A stretch of 6,262 bases of DNA, from the NCBI GenBank assembly GCA_001919995.1, contig MNIY01000212.1:1-6262 (forward strand), written 5' to 3'. The notes beneath the pieces were generated by a model, which searched no databases, was not told the DNA's origin, and saw only the letters and a list, made by a program, of their open reading frames with translations. Position 1 is the first letter of the stretch; each line of letters opens with the position of its first letter. Origin of the DNA: Ktedonobacter sp. 13_1_20CM_4_53_11 (GTDB taxonomy: Bacteria; Chloroflexota; Ktedonobacteria; Ktedonobacterales; Ktedonobacteraceae). Positions 1-4,922 of the stretch are shown one piece after another. A program made the translations under genes and the position numbers.

Positions 1-698
1 GATTCGAGGTTGGCAAGCGAGAGATCCAGCGGCTGCGGGGCAAGCACCTGGAGGCAGTCATCCAGCAGTGCTTCGCAGGAGGGGGCATCACGCAGCGAGC
101 GAAAGAGTACGACCTGGAAGTGCGCGGCCAGCTGATGCATGGCACTGACCACCAGCGCCGACTTGCCGATGCCGCCCATGCCCAGCACGCTCACCACCCG
201 GCAGCGCTCCTGGAGCATCCACTGGGAGAGGAGAGCCAGTTCCCCCTCGCGCCCGTAGAAGGTCGGGACCGCCAGCGCGTCGCCCCAATCCATCCGTGGT
301 CCCCCCGCCGCAGGAGAAGCGAGGACATGGTCAATGCCACTGCTCTGCTCGACCGGCAGGGGCGCCACGAGCGTGAGGTGGGGAAGTTGCTGGCTCAACA
401 GAGCAGAGAGCCACGACTCATCGAGCAGCAGCTTCTGGCGCGCCGCTTGCCAGAAGGCACGGATCTCCTCGGCTTCGCGCCCGGCAGGAAAGGCCTGGTG
501 CTGGATGGCCAGGGCCATGAGCGCTTTTAGGTGCTCGGCCTTGGGATAACTGCTGCCGACTTCCCACTCCCCCACCGCGCGCCGCGAGACGCCGAGGTGC
601 TTGGCCAGACCCGCTTGTGTCAGGCCGAGCGCGGTGCGCAAGCTCAGCATGGCCTGACCAAAGGCATAGTCTCGCTCACCGTATGAGGACCGCTTCAT
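1..698 (-). CDS. HTH (XRE-type) + NB-ARC STAND NTPase, N-terminal part, truncated by window edge
   Basis: Reading leftward from ATG at 698-696 gives 232 intact codons that run off the left edge. Residues about 12-62 form an XRE/Cro-type helix-turn-helix (LRTALGLTQAGLAKHLGVSR, then AVGEWEVG). A linker follows, then an NB-ARC domain opening with FYGREGEL (147-154) and a Walker A loop GMGGIGKSAL (173-182). The next stretch, LFRSLRDAPSCEALLDDCLQ (198-217), matches my memory of Ktedonobacteria HTH/NB-ARC proteins, which often end in WD40 or other repeats; Walker B and the C-terminal sensor lie outside the window. Known for the family: STAND NTPases act as ligand-triggered switches in regulation or defence; which applies here is unknown. 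AAGGAG (711-706) lies 7 nt before the chosen ATG. An in-frame ATG at 704 is only 1 nt from it and is less likely. The gene is clearly GC-richer than the permease beside it. Confidence 0.9.
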   Translation of the reverse strand, partial: MKRSSYGERDYAFGQAMLSLRTALGLTQAGLAKHLGVSRRAVGEWEVGSSYPKAEHLKALMALAIQHQAFPAGREAEEIRAFWQAARQKLLLDESWLSALLSQQLPHLTLVAPLPVEQSSGIDHVLASPAAGGPRMDWGDALAVPTFYGREGELALLSQWMLQERCRVVSVLGMGGIGKSALVVSAMHQLAAHFQVVLFRSLRDAPSCEALLDDCLQVLAPQPLDLSLANLE

Positions 699-762
699 GA
701 GCATGCTCCTTGATTGAAATGCACACCTGTGTCACAACAAACGAATACTTGCACTGGTTCCT

Positions 763-791
763 AATATCACGTCCCAGGAGTGCTATCTCAA
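763..791 (-). promoter_or_regulatory. candidate housekeeping promoter for the HTH/NB-ARC gene
   Basis: On the minus strand TTGAGA (791-786, 5 of 6 matches to TTGACA) and GATATT (768-763, 4 of 6 to TATAAT) are separated by exactly 17 bp. They sit about 65 bp before the NB-ARC start codon in the gap after the permease stop. Such a promoter would give the NB-ARC gene its own transcript, in addition to any read-through from the permease. Hexamer matches this good can arise by chance, so this is tentative. Confidence 0.35.
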
Positions 792-800
792 CTCAACTCC

Positions 801-2288
801 CTACTCCACTGTTTCTGGCAACACGTAACTTTGCGCCTGGAAGAGATGGGGGACCCACAGGCGTAACGCTGCAACATAGAACACGGCTATAAGACACCAC
901 ACTACGGCAAAAAGGACAACACTCTGCCCCAGGGCAAAACCCGAGCTCGTCAAAGCAACAAAAAACGATTGCCATAAAATGTAGAGATCAATGCCTATGC
1001 CAACAATTGGAACAATAAGGTTCCAGACGACATTAAACTTCTGTGGACGGAAACGACGATAGAAGGAGATGCTTGCCAGATTGACGGCAATATAAGTGAC
1101 AAGCGCGAAGAACACCGATATCTCACCAAACCAGACATACGCATTAAAGTAACTCTGCTGGAGAATAGCCATAACGAGGGCACCAACAAAGCCACCAATA
1201 AGCACAACCGTCAATGCATTAAAGGGAACCTGATAGCGTGCATTCAATTTTCCTAGCGACTGTGGCAGCGATCTGTCGCGCCCCATGGCAAACAGAATAC
1301 GGGCGGTAGCTGGGACGATGGCAACGTAGATACCAAGCGAGGCTGTAAGCCCTGTGATAGTGATCAGAATATTGCCGGGTCCCCAGTAGATTTTCGCGAT
1401 TGGGGTGATCGGAGTGAAACCAGAGCTGATAAACCCCGGAAGCTGTGAGAGAGGTATGGACTCAGAGTACGCGTAGGATCCGAGCATCCAGAAGACACCA
1501 ACAGTAACGGCTGCCAGTATTACGGCGATTGGTATCAAGCGGCGTGGCGTCTTCGTTTCCTCCGCTACGACACAGGCATAGTCATAGCCGATAAAGCTCA
1601 GAATGCCAAATATTACAGCCGTAGAAATACCATTAAAGCCTGCGGTAGCCGAGGGAAACGAGAACGGTGCAAAACTCAACTTGCCGTGGCTCCCCTGTAC
1701 AAACACGATAGTAAGAGCCAGGGCGGAGACGACACCAGTCTCAAAAATCATGAACCCCAACGCGACACGAGCAGTGAACTGAATATCCCGGTAGACGACA
1801 ATAGCAGTGATAGCCGCCATGATCAGCATACCTATAGCTCCCCCAATCGGGCTTGCAGGTACACCGAAATAGCGCAAAAACTCGCCGAAGAAGACGGCAA
1901 AAAACATATTCACGATCCACAATCCGCTAACATAGTAGAGTACGAGGATAGCTCCTGTCCACAGCCCGTACCCAGGTCGAAAAGCATGCCATAACCAGGT
2001 GTAGGCTTGCCCAGCCGCAGGAATCTCTTTGCTGACCATAGCATAACTAATTGCCGTTGGCAGTGAGATCAGAAGTGCCAGCATGTAGATAAGGGGAGTG
2101 ATTGGTCCGGTCGCGATACTCATAGGTCCCCAGTTGAAATAGAGTCCCAGGGCAGGTGACATGATGACGGCTCCCAGGCCTGCTACGGTTAGCAAACTCA
2201 GAGCGCTGTGGCGGAGTGTTATGCCTGGTGAAGCACTGGCTGTTGGTCGGGTAGGCACAAGCCGACCTGGCTGTTCGGAAGGTGCCAC
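801..2288 (-). CDS. APC-superfamily amino acid/polyamine-type permease
   Basis: A 495-residue, very hydrophobic protein of normal length for the amino acid-polyamine-organocation (APC) superfamily, with about 12 predicted membrane helices between residues 30 and 480. Family signatures: the first helix (about 32-50, with GLGAVIMSPALG), KEIPAAGQAYTWLW (87-100), the conserved cytoplasmic AEETKTPRRLIP (242-253), and ARILFAMGRDRSLP (329-342). It should act as a secondary proton- or ion-coupled transporter or exchanger in the cell membrane. Substrate specificity cannot be told; amino acids or amines are typical. Translation starts at GTG (2288-2286), supported by GAAAGGAG (2302-2295) 6 nt upstream; the first 25 residues are polar and probably cytoplasmic. 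That start lies inside the 3' end of the MerR gene in another frame, so the two are probably one operon with coupled translation. The stop is TAG at 803-801. Confidence 0.92.
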   Translation of the reverse strand: MAPSEQPGRLVPTRPTASASPGITLRHSALSLLTVAGLGAVIMSPALGLYFNWGPMSIATGPITPLIYMLALLISLPTAISYAMVSKEIPAAGQAYTWLWHAFRPGYGLWTGAILVLYYVSGLWIVNMFFAVFFGEFLRYFGVPASPIGGAIGMLIMAAITAIVVYRDIQFTARVALGFMIFETGVVSALALTIVFVQGSHGKLSFAPFSFPSATAGFNGISTAVIFGILSFIGYDYACVVAEETKTPRRLIPIAVILAAVTVGVFWMLGSYAYSESIPLSQLPGFISSGFTPITPIAKIYWGPGNILITITGLTASLGIYVAIVPATARILFAMGRDRSLPQSLGKLNARYQVPFNALTVVLIGGFVGALVMAILQQSYFNAYVWFGEISVFFALVTYIAVNLASISFYRRFRPQKFNVVWNLIVPIVGIGIDLYILWQSFFVALTSSGFALGQSVVLFAVVWCLIAVFYVAALRLWVPHLFQAQSYVLPETVE

Positions 2289-2725
2289 TGGATTCTCCTT
2301 TCGGATAAAGACAGCCTATCAACTTCAGGAATAGTGCAGTTATCGTCATGAGCAGATCCATTTTCTTCGGAATGAAGCAATGCCAATTTACTTGCCAATA
2401 TACTTGCAAGGTAGGTTTGAACCCGGTCCAATTCTGCTTTTCTCTTGTCGATCGCATCCATCTTTTGGCGAATGAGCACCACTTTCATGTGGATGGTCAG
2501 CTCATTCATCTCATCCGCTTCTACAAGCTCTTTGAGTTCCGCCAGGGTAAAACCAGCCGCCTGACCCGCTTTGATGTTCAGGAGAAGGACAACCGCATCT
2601 TCGGAATAGTCCCGATAGTTATTTTCGCCACGGCGTATATAGTTCTCAAGGAAGCCTTCTTTCTCATAAAAGCGAATAGTGTGGCGCGTTAAACCGGTCT
2701 TTTTCTCCAGTTCACTGATGAACAT
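2219..2725 (-). CDS. MerR-family transcriptional regulator
   Basis: A 168-residue MerR-type regulator. The N-terminal winged HTH begins FISELEKKTGLTRHTIRFYE (2-21), with the wing around YIRRGENNYRDY (29-40) and AGQAAGFTLAELKELVEA (53-70). A helical, charged segment (about 75-118, with IRQKMDAIDKRKAELDRVQT) is the expected dimerisation coiled coil. The start ATG at 2725-2723 is preceded 5 nt upstream by GAGGAGG (2737-2731). An upstream in-frame ATG at 2761 lies inside the operator and is rejected. The only cysteines are C130 and C157, which does not match the paired cysteines of mercury, copper or zinc sensors, so an organic or redox ligand is more likely; this is inference. The last 23 residues are encoded within the permease start region and look unlike a conserved domain. 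A dyad lies just upstream. MerR proteins bind such dyads and untwist long-spacer promoters. Confidence 0.93.
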   Translation of the reverse strand: MFISELEKKTGLTRHTIRFYEKEGFLENYIRRGENNYRDYSEDAVVLLLNIKAGQAAGFTLAELKELVEADEMNELTIHMKVVLIRQKMDAIDKRKAELDRVQTYLASILASKLALLHSEENGSAHDDNCTIPEVDRLSLSERRIQWHLPNSQVGLCLPDQQPVLHQA

Positions 2726-2746
2726 AGAAACCTCCTCAAAAAGGAC

Positions 2747-2778
2747 TTGACTATAGAGCATACTCTATAGTTTACACT
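2747..2778 (+). promoter_or_regulatory. MerR-type promoter with operator dyad, facing right
   Basis: TTGACT (2747-2752) and TACACT (2773-2778) are separated by 20 bp, longer than the 17-bp optimum and typical of promoters activated by MerR proteins (19-20 bp). The spacer is filled by a perfect inverted repeat: ACTATAGAG (2750-2758), CATA, CTCTATAGT (2763-2771), with 9-bp arms. It starts 22 bp upstream of the divergent MerR gene, so the regulator almost certainly binds here. Transcription would start near 2785 and run into the small ORF at 2817 and perhaps the nitroreductase. The leftward MerR promoter must overlap the same region; TTGATG (2789-2784) with TAGAGT 16 bp further on the minus strand is one possible pair, implying autoregulation. 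Confidence 0.75.
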
Positions 2779-2816
2779 CTGGACATCAATGAGGCAAGAG
2801 CCAGAGAGGAGTAAAC

Positions 2817-2915
2817 ATGATCCAAATCGATCAACGTACAGTGCGTTTTTTTTTGCTCTCTCGTTACACTAGCAGCAGAGATGACGAGATGCAGTCGGTC
2901 GGATCAGGAGGATGA
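2817..2915 (+). CDS. small ORF (32 aa): leader peptide, small protein, or gene remnant
   Basis: ATG at 2817 follows AGAGGAG with a 5-nt gap, a ribosome binding site as good as those of the large genes here. The ORF begins MIQIDQRTVRFFLLSRY and ends with TGA at 2913-2915. It is the first ORF after the MerR-type promoter, about 32 nt from the predicted transcription start. I recognise no family. A run of nine T at 2846-2854 falls in codons 10-13. Removing one T would give a different 45-codon frame ending at TAA 2953-2955, which is also not recognisable. It could be a regulatory leader peptide, a real small protein with a short hydrophobic patch, or the start of a decayed target gene of the regulator. 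The ribosome binding site and position are seen; function is unknown. Confidence 0.4.
   Translation: MIQIDQRTVRFFLLSRYTSSRDDEMQSVGSGG
2833..2854 (+). terminator. weak terminator/attenuator-like stem with T tract
   Basis: AACGTA (2833-2838) can pair with TGCGTT (2842-2847), including one G-T wobble, across a CAG loop, and is directly followed by seven more T. The geometry resembles an intrinsic terminator, but the stem is short and AT-rich, so efficiency would be low. It lies inside the small ORF, where translation would disrupt it; this layout could permit attenuation. Confidence 0.22.
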
Positions 2916-2932
2916 GGTACTTCATCCGACCG
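2896..2932 (+). repeat. 9-bp inverted repeat with an overlapping alternative hairpin
   Basis: CGGTCGGAT (2896-2904) is perfectly complementary to ATCCGACCG (2924-2932), with a 19-nt loop. Inside it GGATGA (2910-2915), which covers the stop codon of the small ORF, can instead pair with TCATCC (2922-2927). The two hairpins share ATCC and so exclude each other. There is no immediate T tract, so this is not a standard intrinsic terminator; an RNA switch, a weak terminator or a protein site are all possible. Confidence 0.4.
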
Positions 2933-3033
2933 GGGGTATTGTCAACTTATTTTAAGATGGACATTCTAGGAAGGACTGGGGCATTCATAACGTGAAGCAG
3001 CATCGTGATACAATGAGAAGGTCTATTGCTTAT

Positions 3034-3052
3034 AGCGGAATAGGTTTCCGCT
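3034..3052 (+). repeat. 7-bp inverted repeat upstream of the nitroreductase gene
   Basis: AGCGGAA (3034-3040) and TTCCGCT (3046-3052) form a perfect 7-bp stem with a TAGGT loop, followed by only moderately T-rich sequence. It lies 38 bp before the nitroreductase start codon. It may be an operator, an mRNA 5' structure or a poor terminator of the upstream transcript. Confidence 0.4.
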
Positions 3053-3090
3053 TTGATCGTTGTTTGCAACCAAGAGGGAGGTACTCGAGC

Positions 3091-3597
3091 ATGACGGTCT
3101 CCGAACTCATCCGCACCAAGCGTGCTGTTCGCCAATTCACTGATGAACCCCTGTCTGAAGAAGCGATTCGCTCGATCTTGAATGCAGGTAGGCGGGCGCA
3201 AAGCTCGAAGAATACGCAGCCGTGGCACTTCATCGCCATCCGTGACCGGGCAACTCTGCGGCAGCTAGCCGAATGCGGCGCATATGCAGGGCACCTGGCA
3301 GGGGCACCTTTCGCCGTTGGCCTCGTTTCTTCCACTGCCGATAGCTTCGATCTGGGGCAGGCCGCAGCCTATATGCAACTGGCCGCCTGGGAGCTGGGCA
3401 TCGGTTCGTGCATCGCCTCGATGTGGGAGCCGGAGAAGGCCAAGGCGATCCTGGGTGTTCCCCAGGACCGTCACTTTGATGTCGCGGTCTCCTTTGGCTA
3501 TCCTCTCTCCAGCCGCGTGCAGTCTCATGCTCCAAAACCAAATGGGCGCAAGCCGTTCGATGAGGTGGTTTTCTGGGAACGCTGGGAGCATCAATGA
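3091..3597 (+). CDS. nitroreductase-family FMN-dependent oxidoreductase
   Basis: A 168-residue protein of the nitroreductase superfamily, short-form length. The N-terminal RTKRAVRQFTDEPLSEEAI (8-26) and RRAQSSKNTQPWHFIAIRD (34-52) carry the Arg and Ser/Asn/Gln-Pro-Trp residues that hold the FMN phosphate and ring in this family. AAAYMQLAAWELGIGSC (91-107) and VSFGYPLS (133-140) complete the fold, and the Lys/Phe/Trp-containing tail (KPFDEVVFWERW) is typical. Such enzymes act as cytoplasmic homodimers, moving electrons from NAD(P)H to nitroaromatics, quinones, enones or unknown substrates; the substrate here is not predictable. ATG at 3091 was chosen because GAGGGAGG (3074-3081) lies 9 nt upstream and the family alignment begins at SELIRTKR. 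An in-frame ATG at 2992 would add 33 unrelated residues. The gene lies downstream of the MerR-type promoter, consistent with a redox or xenobiotic response. Confidence 0.93.
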   Translation: MTVSELIRTKRAVRQFTDEPLSEEAIRSILNAGRRAQSSKNTQPWHFIAIRDRATLRQLAECGAYAGHLAGAPFAVGLVSSTADSFDLGQAAAYMQLAAWELGIGSCIASMWEPEKAKAILGVPQDRHFDVAVSFGYPLSSRVQSHAPKPNGRKPFDEVVFWERWEHQ

Positions 3598-3637
3598 TGC
3601 CTCACACACTTTGAAAGTATTCGTTGCGAGATGAGTT

Positions 3638-3671
3638 GATGAGCCTGGGGAATAACACCTCTTTGCTCATC
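3638..3671 (+). repeat. 7-bp inverted repeat between nitroreductase and phosphoesterase genes
   Basis: GATGAGC (3638-3644) pairs with GCTCATC (3665-3671) across a 20-nt loop. A second GATGAG at 3630-3635 could compete for the same partner. The right arm ends 6 nt before the purine-rich ribosome binding site of the next gene, and no T tract follows. It may be a weak terminator or a structure affecting translation of the lipoprotein gene; support is modest. Confidence 0.3.
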
Positions 3672-3693
3672 TTCGAAGGGGGAGAGTATTTGT

Positions 3694-4731
3694 ATGTACC
3701 AGCGGCTCCAGTCACCAAGCCAGTTCCACCACCTCTGGATCGTTCTCGCGATTATAAGTGATATCCTCCTCGCCTCCTGTAGCACAACACCGACAACAGG
3801 AGCACCAACACCAGTTGGCACACATGTGAGCCCACCAACACCTACTCCTCATCCCGCTGCAACTTCCGCACCTCTGCCTACTCCAACCTCCCCATCGACC
3901 GCAAGGACCATCTTCCTGATCCTGATGGAAAATCACAACTGGTCGGACATCAAGAATAGCCCCTCGGCTCCCTACATCAACAATACGCTTCTTCCGATGG
4001 CATCATACGCAGAGCAGTACTACAACCCTCCAGGTATCCACCCAAGCGAACCGAACTATTTATGGCTGGAGGCCGGGACCAATTTTGGCATCTTTAACGA
4101 TGCCCCTCCCAGCGCCAATCACCAGAACACGACGCACCACCTCGCCACCCTCCTGGACAGGGCCCACATCTCATGGAAGTCGTATCAAGAGGGTATTAGC
4201 GGCGCGGTTTGCCCGCTCACTAACAATGGCCTGTACGCACCCAAGCACAACCCAATGGTCTTCTTCGACGATGTCACCAACACGAATGATCCCAATTCGG
4301 CCTACTGTATTGCGCACGTACGTCCCTTTCCCGAGCTGGCCACAGACTTACAGAAGCATACAGTAGCACGCTACAACTTCATCACGCCGAACTTGTGCGA
4401 TGACATGCACGACACTTGTGCGCCCCTCAACGATTCTGTGAAGCAAGGCGATACCTGGCTCGTACAGCATCTTCCGCCGATACTCAACTCACAGGCCTAC
4501 AAGGACGGGGGCATCGTCTTCATCACCTGGGATGAGGGCGAAGGCGGGGACGGTCCAATTGGGATGATCGTGCTTTCTCCTGACGCGAAAGGTGCAGGCT
4601 ACTCGAATACGATTCACTATACCCATAGCTCCACACTACGCACACTGCAGGAGATCTTCGGGGTGACCCCTCTTTTGGGTGGCGCGACGACTGCCATTGA
4701 TCTGCGCGACCTGTTTAAGATGTTCCCCTAG
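3694..4731 (+). CDS. secreted lipoprotein, phosphoesterase family (acid phosphatase/phospholipase C-like)
   Basis: A 345-residue exported phosphoesterase. The N terminus has a hydrophobic stretch (about 14-27) ending in a lipobox LASC with Cys29 as the lipid-attachment residue. A disordered Pro/Thr/Ser linker (30-70) would hold the enzyme off the membrane. The catalytic domain starts at ARTIFLILMENHNWSDI (70-86), the metal-binding ENH motif of the phosphoesterase family (Pfam PF04185 from memory). Other expected metal or catalytic elements are PNY (120-122), NLCDDMHD (233-240), FITWDEGEGGD (276-286) and HYTHSSTLRTLQEIFG (308-323). Cysteines 173, 205, 235 and 242 could form disulphides outside the cell. 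Members hydrolyse phosphomonoesters or phospholipids; the exact substrate is not predictable. GGGGGAG (3678-3684) lies 9 nt before the ATG. The 96-bp gap from the nitroreductase permits but does not prove co-transcription. Confidence 0.9.
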   Translation: MYQRLQSPSQFHHLWIVLAIISDILLASCSTTPTTGAPTPVGTHVSPPTPTPHPAATSAPLPTPTSPSTARTIFLILMENHNWSDIKNSPSAPYINNTLLPMASYAEQYYNPPGIHPSEPNYLWLEAGTNFGIFNDAPPSANHQNTTHHLATLLDRAHISWKSYQEGISGAVCPLTNNGLYAPKHNPMVFFDDVTNTNDPNSAYCIAHVRPFPELATDLQKHTVARYNFITPNLCDDMHDTCAPLNDSVKQGDTWLVQHLPPILNSQAYKDGGIVFITWDEGEGGDGPIGMIVLSPDAKGAGYSNTIHYTHSSTLRTLQEIFGVTPLLGGATTAIDLRDLFKMFP

Positions 4732-4922
4732 TACAACCCCGCGAGCGCGCATCCAACATCACCTTACATACCCGCCCCGCTGCGTGCCAGGATGACCATA
4801 TCGACTGAGAGCAGAAAGCAGGGCTGATTTGTCACCGCTGCTGGCCTATACTTTTATGGAGATTATGCTCTATACTTTATGTAGGTTACTGGAAGAACGA
4901 TCGGTTTTAAGGAGCAGAGCTG
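4732..4922. other. 191-bp intergenic region upstream of the molybdenum hydroxylase gene
   Basis: The left half has no convincing terminator after the phosphoesterase stop. The right half is AT-rich and carries near-direct repeats (4846-4858 and 4870-4881) and an operator-like dyad (4855-4874). TATACT occurs twice (4847-4852 and 4871-4876) and could serve as a -10, but no good -35 lies at the proper distance from either, which would suit an activator-dependent promoter. AAGGAG at 4909-4914 is the ribosome binding site of the next gene, 8 nt before its ATG. Confidence 0.55.
4846..4881 (+). promoter_or_regulatory. candidate operator/promoter of the molybdenum hydroxylase gene
   Basis: CTATACTTTTATG (4846-4858) recurs as CTATACTTTATG (4870-4881), 24 bp apart, differing by one T. 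Between and across them TATGGAG (4855-4861) and CTCTATA (4868-4874) form an imperfect dyad, one mismatch and 6-nt spacer. The MerR operator has TATAGAG and CTCTATA with a 4-nt spacer. An 11-nt word, TATGCTCTATA (4864-4874), also occurs on the minus strand of the MerR dyad. Binding by the same regulator is an inference. Confidence 0.35.

Larger units (their letters stand above)
2726..3090. other. divergent intergenic region between MerR and nitroreductase genes
   Basis: This 365-bp stretch lacks a large gene. In order it holds the MerR ribosome binding site, the MerR operator/promoter, a 32-codon ORF with its own ribosome binding site, a T9 tract, a hairpin around 2896-2932, a hairpin at 3034-3052, and the nitroreductase ribosome binding site. 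TACAAT (3009-3014) resembles a -10 box but has no convincing -35 partner. Whether the nitroreductase is read from the MerR-controlled promoter or from a weak one of its own cannot be settled from the sequence. Confidence 0.6.

Noticed and set aside
120..530. 136-codon plus-strand ORF at the left edge
   Set aside because: It lies antisense to the HTH/NB-ARC gene in GC-rich sequence, has low-complexity His/Arg/Ala content and resembles no family. The minus-strand frame has clear domains.
722..733. Small palindrome ACACCTGTGT in the gap before the NB-ARC gene
   Set aside because: Only 4-bp arms; expected by chance and not placed in a clear promoter position.
2348..2692. 114-codon plus-strand ORF
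   Set aside because: It is the antisense shadow of the MerR gene, whose HTH and coiled coil are unambiguous.
2726..2761. Upstream ATG for the MerR gene at 2761
   Set aside because: It would put the start inside the operator dyad. ATG 2725 has GAGGAGG 5 nt upstream and matches the usual MerR N terminus.
2992..3090. Upstream in-frame start adding 33 residues to the nitroreductase
   Set aside because: The extension is unlike the family, spans the 3034-3052 inverted repeat, and has no good ribosome binding site, whereas ATG 3091 has GAGGGAGG 9 nt upstream.
3230..3609. Two minus-strand ORFs of over 100 codons
   Set aside because: They are antisense to the nitroreductase, with no recognisable domain.
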